Shown here: positions 54,224 to 62,107 of the stretch, in pieces
Layout: each line of letters opens with the position of its first letter
Numbering within the stretch: the stretch's first letter is position 1
NCBI RefSeq assembly: GCF_001665685.1
Contig: NZ_LZTB01000017.1
Span: forward strand, 1 to 64,000
DNA: 64,000 bases
Origin: Mycobacterium sp. 852013-50091_SCH5140682
Lineage (GTDB): Bacteria > Actinomycetota > Actinomycetes > Mycobacteriales > Mycobacteriaceae
Reading direction: 5' to 3'
Position numbers and translations under genes: made by a program
The notes under the pieces: generated by a model
What the model was told of the DNA's origin: nothing
The model's input: the letters and a program-made list of their open reading frames with translations, nothing else
The model's database searches: none

Positions 54224-55097
54224 CGATCTCGTCGACCAGCCCCCAGTCCAGCGCCGTCGCGGCGTCGATGCTGCGCCCGGTGAGCACCAGATACGCTGTG
54301 CGCCAACGGCCGATGCGCCGCGTGATGCTCACGGTGCCGCCTGCGCCGGGGATGAGCCCAAGCGTCAACTCCGGCAGGCCCAGCGTGGCCTGCGGGTGTG
54401 CACTGACCCACCCGCAGAACGCCGCCATCTCCAGACCGCTGCCCAGCACCTGACCGTGCACGTCGGCCCGGCAGCGGCGGCCCAGCCGTCCGGTCAATGC
54501 GTCGAGCACCAACGCCGGACTGTGCCGGGTGCGGGCCAGATGCGCGGTGGCGGGGTCCTCGAACGACCCGAACTCAGCGAGATCGCCTCCGCTGCAGAAG
54601 GATCGGCCGTTGCCGCTGAGCACCACCTCATCGACCGACGGGTCGAGCCGAGCCACCTCCAACGCCTCCAGCAAGGCCGCCCGCGCATCGGTGGAGAACG
54701 CGTTGTGGCGCTGCGGCCGGTTGAACCGGATGTGCAGCGTGTTGCCGTCCCGGTCGGTCTGCACCGGATCGGGCAGCAACGGCGCCGTCGCCGGACCACG
54801 CTCGTGCAGCCAACGCGCGAACTCAGGCCCGGACTGCAGCGTCGAATAGGCAAGGGACTCGGTGATCAGTCCGCCGAACGCCGGTGCTGCGACGTCGAGG
54901 CTGCGCAGTACGTCGTCACACACGGCCGCAGCCAGCGGCCAGCGTTCGCACCGCTGCGCCAGCACCCGCAGAGTCTGCTCGACCGAATCCACCGTCACCG
55001 CGCGGCGGTCTGCGGTGCTGGTCTCGGTGACGGTGAACGTCGCTGCGTCACTGGGGTTTTCGACGGCGACGCGGATCCCGCCCGGCAGATCGATCAC
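54213..55097 (-). CDS. Enoyl-CoA hydratase/isomerase family protein with N-terminal extension
   Basis: A 294-aa protein whose crotonase fold starts only near residue 112 (TLHIRFNRPQRHNAFSTDAR). The oxyanion segment is FCSGGDLAEFG and the second block is GSGLEMAAFC, then PELTLGLIPGAGG with a Glu at one catalytic position. The first 110 residues have no recognised domain and the C-terminal helix region is short, so it may be a divergent hydratase. The start is GTG at 55097 one base after the acyl-CoA synthetase stop, forming an operon with it. Confidence 0.82.
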   Translation of the reverse strand: MIDLPGGIRVAVENPSDAATFTVTETSTADRRAVTVDSVEQTLRVLAQRCERWPLAAAVCDDVLRSLDVAAPAFGGLITESLAYSTLQSGPEFARWLHERGPATAPLLPDPVQTDRDGNTLHIRFNRPQRHNAFSTDARAALLEALEVARLDPSVDEVVLSGNGRSFCSGGDLAEFGSFEDPATAHLARTRHSPALVLDALTGRLGRRCRADVHGQVLGSGLEMAAFCGWVSAHPQATLGLPELTLGLIPGAGGTVSITRRIGRWRTAYLVLTGRSIDAATALDWGLVDEIVSR

Positions 55098-55098
55098 G

Positions 55099-56616
55099 TC
55101 ATGAATATTTCTCGATCAGCTTCTGCTTGTACAGCTTGCCCGTGTCGGTGCGGGGCAACTGGGCCTCGAACGAGATGGACCGCGGGCACTTGTAATGCGA
55201 GAGCTGATCGCGCAGCCACGACAACAGCTCATCGGCGAACTCCGGGGTGGCATCGGCGGGGTCGACGGTCTGCACCACGCCCTTGACCGCCTGCCCCATC
55301 TCGTCGTCGGGGATGCCGAACACCGCGGCGTCCATCACCTTGGGGTGGACCACCAGCATGTTCTCGGCTTCCTGCGGATAGATGTTCACCCCGCCGGAGA
55401 TGATCATGTGATGCCTGCGGTCGGTGAGGTACAGATAGCCGTCCTCGTCGAGATACCCGATGTCCCCCACCGTTTTCCAGCCGTGCACGTCGCGCGAGGA
55501 CGCGGTCTTCTCGGAATCGTTGAGGTATTCGAAATCCGCACCGCCCTCGAAGAAGATCTCGCCGGGCTGGCCCACGGGCAGCTCATTGCCGTTCTCGTCG
55601 AGGATGTGCAGGATGCCCGTCATCGCCCGGCCGACCGAACCGGGGTGCGCCAGCCATTCGTCGGCGGTGATCAGGGTCGCGCCGATGGCTTCCGATGAGG
55701 CGTAGTACTCGTCGACGATCGGACCCCACCAGTCGATCATCTGTTTCTTGATCTCCACCGGACACGGCGCCGCGGCGTGCATGACCCGCTGCAGGGTCGA
55801 CACGTCGTACGAATCACGCACGCTCTGCGGCAGTTTGAGCAGGCGGGTGAACATCACGGGTACGAACTGGCCGTGCGTCACCTTGTACCGTTGAATCGCG
55901 TCGAGAGTGCCCTCGGCGTCGAACTTCTCCAGGACCACGGTGGTGATGCCTGCGGCCTGCGCTTGCATCGACCACACCGACGGCGCGGTGTGATAGAGCG
56001 GTGCCGGGCTCAGGTACACCGAATCCGGCGTCATCCAGAATCCGACCAGCGCCGCCATCAGACCCGGGTACTCCGTCGGCGGGACATGCGGCAGTTCGCG
56101 TTTGATGCCTTTCGGCCGACCGGTGGTACCCGAGGAGTACTGCAGCAGATCACCCTCGATCTCGTCATCGATCGGGGTATCGGGTTGGTCCGCAACGCAT
56201 TCCGGATAGGGCTGCCAGCCCTGCAACTGCCCGGGCCCGGCCAGCAGCAGGATCTCGGGCAGTCCGTTCGGCAGATGCTCGGCCAGCCCGGCACACACGT
56301 CGAGCAGTGCACTGGAGCCGACGATTGCCTTGGCGCCGCTGTTGTCGACGATGTAGGCGGCCTCGGCTGCCGTGAGATGGGTGTTGATCGGCACGTAGTA
56401 CAGGCCGCACCGGCGGGCCGCCCACATGACGGCGTGCATGTGCTCGTTGTTCTCCATCAGAATCGCGACCACGTCACCCTCGACCAGCCCGCGCTGACGG
56501 AAATAGTGCGCCAGCCGGTTGGCGCGCGCCTCCAGTTCGTCGAACGTGACGACCGTGCCCGACGGGTGGAGGATGATCGCCGGCTTGTTGGTCCCGACGT
56601 GCTCGCGGATCTGCAT
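55099..56616 (-). CDS. Acyl-CoA synthetase (FadD)
   Basis: A 505-aa ANL ligase. Motifs are YSSGTTGRPKGIKRE (A3), YYASSEAIGATL (A5), VGDIGYLDEDGYLYLTDR (A7-A8 hinge) and PRTDTGKLYKQKL with the catalytic Lys near the C-terminus. The ATG at 56616 has no ribosome binding site; the upstream TACAGT box is five bases away, so the mRNA is probably leaderless. An extension to 56652 would run through the palindromic operator and is rejected. The crotonase gene follows, suggesting activation and hydration of an unsaturated acid. Confidence 0.88.
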   Translation of the reverse strand: MQIREHVGTNKPAIILHPSGTVVTFDELEARANRLAHYFRQRGLVEGDVVAILMENNEHMHAVMWAARRCGLYYVPINTHLTAAEAAYIVDNSGAKAIVGSSALLDVCAGLAEHLPNGLPEILLLAGPGQLQGWQPYPECVADQPDTPIDDEIEGDLLQYSSGTTGRPKGIKRELPHVPPTEYPGLMAALVGFWMTPDSVYLSPAPLYHTAPSVWSMQAQAAGITTVVLEKFDAEGTLDAIQRYKVTHGQFVPVMFTRLLKLPQSVRDSYDVSTLQRVMHAAAPCPVEIKKQMIDWWGPIVDEYYASSEAIGATLITADEWLAHPGSVGRAMTGILHILDENGNELPVGQPGEIFFEGGADFEYLNDSEKTASSRDVHGWKTVGDIGYLDEDGYLYLTDRRHHMIISGGVNIYPQEAENMLVVHPKVMDAAVFGIPDDEMGQAVKGVVQTVDPADATPEFADELLSWLRDQLSHYKCPRSISFEAQLPRTDTGKLYKQKLIEKYS

Positions 56617-56621
56617 GAGGC

Positions 56622-56663
56622 ACTGTAACCGGCACCACTTGACACGTGTCAAGTGGTGCCGGT
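56622..56663 (-). promoter_or_regulatory. 36-bp perfect palindrome with leaderless promoter upstream of fadD
   Basis: Positions 56628-56663 form a perfect 18+18 palindrome centred on CACGTG. On the minus strand its TTGACA (56652 to 56647) is a -35 box, followed after 19 bases by TACAGT (56627 to 56622) as -10 and, five bases later, the fadD ATG. A bound repressor would cover the promoter. As a hairpin it could also end the exchanger transcript that stops at 56674. Confidence 0.65.
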
Positions 56664-56673
56664 CGAGCTGTCG

Positions 56674-57918
56674 CTACCGGGCCAGCGCCGGCTCGTCAGC
56701 AGCGTCGTCCACGACCTCAGGCGAGCGGAACGGCGCCCGCAACGTCACGGCCACATGGCGACGATTGATCACAAACCCGATCACCGCAAGTACCGCGTAC
56801 ACGCCGCACAGCACCAGCCGGCCGTCGGTCGAGGTGATGGGGAACTGCACAACGAACAGGGCGAGCAGCGCCAGCGCGGTGTAGCGGTGGAACCGCAGCG
56901 CCAGGATCAGCGCGATGCCCATCATGGTCTGGGTGGCGGTCAGCAGCACCTCTTCGACCTGCCGACCGTCGAGCACCAGCGCGGGACCGCCGCCGCCTGC
57001 GACATACGCGATGGGCAGCGATCCCATCAGCAGCGTCCACTGGTTGACTTTCGACGAGATCAGCGTCGCGATGGCGGCGGTGCCGTTGCCGCGGCTGGCG
57101 AAGATGATCGCGATGATGAACTCGGGCGCCTCGGAAGCCAGCGGCGCGAGCCACTGGACCAGCAGGAACTGGTCGATCCCGAGCTCGGTGCCCGCGCCGA
57201 TCAGGCTCTCGGCGAACGGTTCTGCGCACATCAGGATCACGGCGCCTGCGATGACGAACAGCCCCACGACCGTCGACCGGCGAGTCCGGGTCGGTAGTAC
57301 GCCGATCGCGGCCGCGGTGCCGATGAGATCCGGCTCCTCGACCTCGCCGCGGCTCATCTTGTAGAGGTAGAAGCCGAACCAGGCCAGCAGCGCGACACCG
57401 AGGACCAGGTGGATCTGACCGGTCACCGGGATCACGAAGGCGACGACACCCGCGATCAGCAGGAATCCCAACTCGACGCGGTTACCCGGCTCGAGCGCCA
57501 TCGACCCGGTCTTACGCCCCGACATCTTGCGAGCAACCCACAGCCCCACCAAGACCACGACCGGCCAGCCGACACCCATCAGCAGGCGGTTGGACCCCGT
57601 CATGTTGGCCGCGGCGAACTGCACGTAGTCCGGGTTGTGGCCCGCGGTGTAGGCGTAATAGAGGTCGACGGCATACTCGGGCAGCACAGCGATGAGCGCC
57701 AGCACAGCGATGGCCAGGCCCCCCGAGACGTCGATCTGCGCGGCCTCGGCGGCCCAGGCCAGCAGGAAGCTCGCGGCGACCACGGCCGCGCCGTAGATCA
57801 CGAGAGCGACGACGGGAGTGGGATGTAGCCCGGCGATCCTGACGACGACGGCAGGCACGATGAACAGGGCTGTGGTGATCAGCGACCGGGCGAGTGTCCG
57901 TCCGTGCGTGCGGGTCAC
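56674..57918 (-). CDS. CaCA-family cation exchanger, riboswitch controlled
   Basis: A 414-aa membrane protein of the calcium/cation antiporter superfamily with about 10 segments in two repeats. The alpha-repeat-like motifs are VLPEYAVDLYYA and SEAPEFIIAIIFASRGNGT, with conserved acidic residues for ion binding. AAAGGA lies seven bases before the GTG at 57918, which is favoured over upstream in-frame ATGs because those lie in a structured leader resembling a yybP-ykoY element. A manganese or calcium efflux role is therefore likely. Confidence 0.85.
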   Translation of the reverse strand: MTRTHGRTLARSLITTALFIVPAVVVRIAGLHPTPVVALVIYGAAVVAASFLLAWAAEAAQIDVSGGLAIAVLALIAVLPEYAVDLYYAYTAGHNPDYVQFAAANMTGSNRLLMGVGWPVVVLVGLWVARKMSGRKTGSMALEPGNRVELGFLLIAGVVAFVIPVTGQIHLVLGVALLAWFGFYLYKMSRGEVEEPDLIGTAAAIGVLPTRTRRSTVVGLFVIAGAVILMCAEPFAESLIGAGTELGIDQFLLVQWLAPLASEAPEFIIAIIFASRGNGTAAIATLISSKVNQWTLLMGSLPIAYVAGGGGPALVLDGRQVEEVLLTATQTMMGIALILALRFHRYTALALLALFVVQFPITSTDGRLVLCGVYAVLAVIGFVINRRHVAVTLRAPFRSPEVVDDAADEPALAR

Positions 57919-57954
57919 GTGAAGTCCTTTGTCTTCTGGCGGCCCGTATCTCAT

Positions 57955-58130
57955 CGACGGCACGACGAAACCTCGGACCGACATGGTCATGTCGGCCGAA
58001 GGTCTCGCTCGCCGGATATCGCCTCCGGTGGATGACCGGGCGACTTCCGCCGCCAGCATGTCGACCATCCGCATCCCGTCGGCCGGGCCGACGGTCAGGA
58101 ACTACTCCCCTTCGCTGCGGGGAAGGCTAC
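57955..58130 (-). ncRNA. Probable yybP-ykoY (Mn2+) riboswitch
   Basis: On the minus strand the leader has the conserved GGGGAGTAG box (complement of 58102-58110), then two stem-loops (one with GTCGGCCCGGCCGAC), then GCGAGACCTTCGGC and the closing CCGAGGTTTCGTCG (complement of about 57962-57976). These are the hallmark boxes of the yybP-ykoY family, whose members sense Mn2+ and control exporters. It precedes a CaCA exchanger, a known partner. A covariance-model hit would settle it. Confidence 0.7.
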
Positions 58131-58215
58131 CCTTTGCTGCACCACCCAGCAACGTAGCGCAGCTATGAATATTTGCATCCTAGGCAGGTAAATTTGCTGG
58201 TCAGAATCGTGAACA

Positions 58216-58239
58216 ATAGTTTTCGGACTACCAAACTAT
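58216..58239 (-). promoter_or_regulatory. AT-rich inverted repeat after the TetR gene
   Basis: ATAGTTT (58216-58222) and AAACTAT (58233-58239) are perfect 7-bp arms. They lie 38 bases past the TetR stop and upstream of the riboswitch, in an AT-rich stretch (58160-58250) that likely also holds the exchanger promoter; a TAGGAT-type -10 is seen on the minus strand near 58176-58181. It may be a terminator or operator. Confidence 0.35.
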
Positions 58240-58276
58240 CGAGTGCGGCAATCCTGATGTGAGTGATCCGGTGCGC

Positions 58277-58843
58277 TCATTCGGCGCCGACGTGGCGCAA
58301 CAGCAGCATCAGACCGGCGTGAGCATCATCGAGCGGCCGCACGGAACGGGCGCTCCTGCACTGGATGATGGCGCCTTCCAGCGAGCTGACGATGAAGCTG
58401 CCCAACGATGCCGCGGTTGCCGAATCGACGCCCTTCGCCGCGATCGAACCGGCGATGACTCTCGCCCAATCGGCAAATACCTGCGCCGACGCGTCTCGGA
58501 CCGCAAGCGCATCAGGACCGGCTTGAGCCGCCGCCATGATGGGGCAGCCTGCGGCAAATCCGCTGCCCGTGAGGCTTTCTTTCCAGCCGGCCACAAACGC
58601 CATGATCACGTCGTCGGCAGGCAACGTGTGCGTCAACTCCTCGATCTTCGAGGTGATCACCTGCCCCGCAGCCAGTGTCGCCTGCACCATCAACTGGATC
58701 TTTCCTTCAGGAAAGTGCTGGTAGATGGAGCCTCGCGCGGTACGGCTGTGCTCAAGAAGGTCACTGAGGCCGGTCGCGTGGACACCGCGTTCCCGCATCA
58801 ACTCGATGGCGCTCGCGATCAGTCGCTCCCGCGGGCCAGCCAT
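58277..58843 (-). CDS. TetR-family regulator
   Basis: A 188-aa repressor with HTH LSDLLEHSRTARGSIYQHF (about 26-44) and a C-terminal domain of the same kind as the TetR at 48489 (AAGCPIMAAAQAG). GGAG lies seven bases before the ATG at 58843; an in-frame ATG at 58882 would place the start inside the operator. It is divergent from the MmpL gene with two matching operators between, so it should repress itself and mmpL, and perhaps the OYE operon. Confidence 0.9.
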   Translation of the reverse strand: MAGPRERLIASAIELMRERGVHATGLSDLLEHSRTARGSIYQHFPEGKIQLMVQATLAAGQVITSKIEELTHTLPADDVIMAFVAGWKESLTGSGFAAGCPIMAAAQAGPDALAVRDASAQVFADWARVIAGSIAAKGVDSATAASLGSFIVSSLEGAIIQCRSARSVRPLDDAHAGLMLLLRHVGAE

Positions 58844-58865
58844 ACACACACTCCGATTCACCGAA

Positions 58866-58914
58866 TAGACCGATTGGTGCATGTTAGTCGTTCAGACATA
58901 GACCGATTGGTCTA
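58866..58914. promoter_or_regulatory. Two TetR operators between TetR and mmpL
   Basis: TAGACCGATTGGTGCA at 58866-58881 and TAGACCGATTGGTCTA at 58899-58914 are near-identical, 33 bases apart (three helical turns). The second has perfect TAGACC/GGTCTA ends and finishes ten bases before the mmpL ATG. This layout suits cooperative repression of both divergent genes. Confidence 0.75.
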
Positions 58915-58924
58915 CGATCCGGGA

Positions 58925-61900
58925 ATGCATGATCTGGAAGTGTTCGGCAAACTCGCCCGAGCCTGCGCGAAGCATGCGTGGTGGGTCCTGGGAGCGTGGC
59001 TGGTGCTGGCGGGCACGCTGAACCTGGCGATCCCCCAGCTGGAACACACCGTCGCCGAACATTCGGCGCCGTTCACTCCGGAAAGCCCGACCACCGAGAC
59101 CCTGCGCCAGATGTCCCGCGACTTCGGCGTCCCCGGCACCACGGCGATCGGCAGCATCGTGGTGTCCAGCGACCGCACCCTCGGGCCGGCCGACACCGCC
59201 TACTACCGCGACCTGGTCGCCCGCCTCGTCGCCGACACCGACGACGTCGCCTACGTGATGGACACCTACGGCACGCCCGGCTTGGAGAAACTCGGGCTGA
59301 GCCCGGACGGCAAGGCCATCCATCTGATCGTCGCGACGACCGGCGACGTGGGGTCCACCCGTGCGCACCGGTCGACCGAGAACGTCCGCGCCGCAGTCGC
59401 CGCGCTGCCGCACCCACCGGGCCTCGAGGTGCACTTCACCGGTGCCGCACCGACGCTGTCCGATCTGTTCTCCGCCATCGACACGTCGCTGGCCATCATC
59501 ACCGTCGTCTCGGTCGTGCTGATCACGCTGCTGCTGTTGGCGGTGTACCGCTCGCTGCTCACGGCGCTGATACCGCTTCTGACCGTGGGCATTTCACTCG
59601 GCGTCGCCCGTCCTGTCGTGTCCTGGCTCGGCGGGGCCGACCTGTTGTCGGTCTCGAACTTCACCATCGCGCTCGTCACCGCCATGGTGCTCGGCGCCGG
59701 CACCGACTACGGGATCTTCCTGCTGGCGAATTACCACGAGGGCCGACGCCGACGGCTCGCGGTCGACGACGCGGTGGCCCGGTCCGGTGCCCACACCGCG
59801 GGCATCGTGATCGCGTCGGCGCTGACCATCGCCGGTGCCGGAATGGCCATGGTATTCACCAAGATCGGCATGTTCCGGACCGCGGGCCCACCGATCGCGC
59901 TGTCGATCGCGATCACCATGGCCGTGAGCCTGACACTCACCCCGGCCATCATGGCGCTGTGGGGACGACGCGGGTACGCCGAACCCCGCCCGCTCGACGA
60001 ACGGCGCTGGCGGCGCCGCGGAGCAGCCATCGTGCGGCGGGCACCGGCCTTGGTCGCCGCGTCACTCGTCTTCCTACTAGCCACCAGCGCGGTACTGCTC
60101 ACGTTCCAGCCCAGCATCGACGAGAACGCCATGCAACTGCGGGCCACCGACAGCAAGCGCGGGTATGACGCCGTCTACCGGCACTGGGGCGTCAATGAGG
60201 CAGCACCGGAATTCGTCACGATCCGCGCCGATCACGATATGCGCAACACGAACGACCTGGCCGCCCTCGACCTCATCGCCATGTCCATCGGCAACCTTCC
60301 CCAGGTCGCATACGTCCGTTCCATCACCCGGCCCGATGGAAAACCGTTGCCCGAGACCGCAATCGGATCGCAGACCGCACAGGTCGGCACCGGGCTGGCC
60401 GATGCCCACGACCGCGTCGAGCAAGCCATCCCGCAGCTCAAGAGGTTGGCGGCCGGGGTGACGCAACTGCACGACGGATCCGCGGACGCCGCCGAGCGGC
60501 TACCCGAACTCGCCAAGGGCGCAGGCGATCTCGTCGCGCTCACCCGAAACCTCCTGGGCACACTGGAATCCGCGAACCGCGTGGCCAACACGCTCTCGGA
60601 CGGATCGCTCGACGTCGCGGCCGTCGTGCGGACCATGTCCATCGCCACCGATTCCCTGGACCGGGCGGTCGGCGAATTAGACGCCACCCGAGCCGAACTC
60701 ACCGCACCGACCGCTGCGTTGCATGCGGTGTTCGACCCGCTCACGGCGGCCGAACCAGGGCCGGATTGCGGAGCGGACTGCATGCGCGCCAGGCAGGCAT
60801 TCGCCGACCTCAACGCGGCCACCGGAGGACGCGCGTTGTTCGCGATAAACGGGGTGACGCTCGCAGCACCACTGGTACCCGAACGTCCGGTGGCCACCGC
60901 CCTGAACGCGCTTCCCGACCTGCGCTCCGGCATCAAAGGGTTGCGGACCATGCTCGATCAACTCGGCACCCGCACACCCGAGCAGACGCGTCAGGATCTC
61001 AACCGCCTGGTCTCCGGAATCTCGGAGCTGTCAACGGGATTGAGCCGGCTCACCACGGGGCTGGGCGAAGTCAAGACCGGCACCGACACCATGGTGGAGC
61101 TCACCACCGAACTAGGCGCCGGGCTCGACCGCGCGTCGGGCTTCCTCCGGCGACTATCCGCGGACACTTCCGGGGGTGCGGGCCGCGGCTTCTATCTGCC
61201 GGAGGAGGGCCGCAGTGACCGGAGATTCACCGCGGGCGAACGGCTGCTCATCTCGCCGGACGGTCGCAGCGCCCGGATGATGGTGGTGTGGGCGGTGAAT
61301 CCGTACGGCGCCGAGGCCATGGGCGCGGTGCCCGACGTCATCGCCACGGCCCACAACGCCACCACCGGCACGGTGTTGGAGCATGCAACCATCGAATCGA
61401 CCGGCCTGGCATCGTTGTCACAACGTCATCTCGACCAAACCTGGCGTGACTTCACGCTTTTCGGAGTCGTGGCGGTGGCCGCAGTTCTGCTGGTCCTCAT
61501 CGTCATGCTCCGCAGCCTGGTTGCACCCGTGCTGATGATCGCCGCGGTCGTCCTGTCGTTCGGCGCCGCGGCCGGAATGTCCACCCTGATCTGGCAGCAC
61601 ATCATCGGGATCAACCTGGACTGGTCGGTTTTCCCGGTGTCGTTCATGGCGCTGGTCGCCGTCGGAGCCGACTACAGCATGCTGTTCGCCGCGCGCATCC
61701 GGGAGGAATCCCACAGCGGGGTGATCAGCGGAATCATCCGGGGCTTCGGCAGCACAGGCAGCGTGATCACCACTGCGGGTGTGGTTTTCGCGATCACGAT
61801 GTTCGCCCTCACCAGTGGGACAGTGCTCAATCTGGTGCAGATCGGTTCGACCATCGGCATCGGATTGCTGCTCGACATCACCGTCGTGCGGACATATCTG

Positions 61901-61960
61901 GTGCCCGCCGCGATGAGCCTGCTGGGCAATCGGATGTGGTGGCCGGCGCGCGCCGTGTAA
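58925..61960 (+). CDS. MmpL-family RND transporter
   Basis: A 1011-aa membrane transporter of the mycobacterial MmpL type with an N-terminal helix, a large extracellular loop, five helices, a second loop and six helices. The proton-relay Asp-Tyr pairs are visible: Asp261-Tyr in GTDYGIFLLAN and Asp916-Tyr in GADYSMLFAAR. Such pumps export lipids or siderophores. The second loop (roughly 480-800) is rich in Ala/Leu heptads, as in MmpL of the siderophore/lipid type. The ATG at 58925 follows the operator; an in-frame extension back to 58259 is antisense to TetR and false. No mmpS gene is adjacent. Confidence 0.9.
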   Translation: MHDLEVFGKLARACAKHAWWVLGAWLVLAGTLNLAIPQLEHTVAEHSAPFTPESPTTETLRQMSRDFGVPGTTAIGSIVVSSDRTLGPADTAYYRDLVARLVADTDDVAYVMDTYGTPGLEKLGLSPDGKAIHLIVATTGDVGSTRAHRSTENVRAAVAALPHPPGLEVHFTGAAPTLSDLFSAIDTSLAIITVVSVVLITLLLLAVYRSLLTALIPLLTVGISLGVARPVVSWLGGADLLSVSNFTIALVTAMVLGAGTDYGIFLLANYHEGRRRRLAVDDAVARSGAHTAGIVIASALTIAGAGMAMVFTKIGMFRTAGPPIALSIAITMAVSLTLTPAIMALWGRRGYAEPRPLDERRWRRRGAAIVRRAPALVAASLVFLLATSAVLLTFQPSIDENAMQLRATDSKRGYDAVYRHWGVNEAAPEFVTIRADHDMRNTNDLAALDLIAMSIGNLPQVAYVRSITRPDGKPLPETAIGSQTAQVGTGLADAHDRVEQAIPQLKRLAAGVTQLHDGSADAAERLPELAKGAGDLVALTRNLLGTLESANRVANTLSDGSLDVAAVVRTMSIATDSLDRAVGELDATRAELTAPTAALHAVFDPLTAAEPGPDCGADCMRARQAFADLNAATGGRALFAINGVTLAAPLVPERPVATALNALPDLRSGIKGLRTMLDQLGTRTPEQTRQDLNRLVSGISELSTGLSRLTTGLGEVKTGTDTMVELTTELGAGLDRASGFLRRLSADTSGGAGRGFYLPEEGRSDRRFTAGERLLISPDGRSARMMVVWAVNPYGAEAMGAVPDVIATAHNATTGTVLEHATIESTGLASLSQRHLDQTWRDFTLFGVVAVAAVLLVLIVMLRSLVAPVLMIAAVVLSFGAAAGMSTLIWQHIIGINLDWSVFPVSFMALVAVGADYSMLFAARIREESHSGVISGIIRGFGSTGSVITTAGVVFAITMFALTSGTVLNLVQIGSTIGIGLLLDITVVRTYLVPAAMSLLGNRMWWPARAV

Positions 61961-61980
61961 CGCCGTGGCCTCCAACGCAA

Positions 61981-62016
61981 TTCGCGCACCCTCGGGAAGT
62001 CACGAGGGTGCGCGAA
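61981..62016. terminator. Perfect bidirectional terminator between mmpL and pckG
   Basis: A perfect 14-bp stem (TTCGCGCACCCTCG at 61981-61994, CGAGGGTGCGCGAA at 62003-62016) with an 8-base loop lies 20 bases after the mmpL stop and in the convergent gap before the pckG stop. Confidence 0.8.
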
Positions 62017-62095
62017 ATGCTGGGATGTTGCGGCGTGTCTACCAACAGACTCCCCCGCAAGCGGGAGGGGCCCCCAGCACGCTCGCGGTGCTAGG
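62007..62095. repeat. Interrupted copy of the dispersed palindromic repeat
   Basis: The order GTGCGCGAAATGCTG, GGCGTGTC, CAACAGAC and GCACGCTCGCGGTGC follows that of the copy at 27141-27202. Between CAGAC and GCACGC a GC-rich insert of about 24 bases (62051-62075) with its own CCCGC/GCGGG hairpin has replaced four bases. This shows both the repeat nature of the element and secondary change. Confidence 0.6.
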
Positions 62096-62107
62096 TGGCC
62101 GTCGGGG

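Noticed and set aside
58259..58924. N-terminal extension of the MmpL frame by 222 codons
   Set aside because: It runs antisense through the whole TetR gene and the operators; the hydrophobic MmpL sequence begins at the ATG at 58925.
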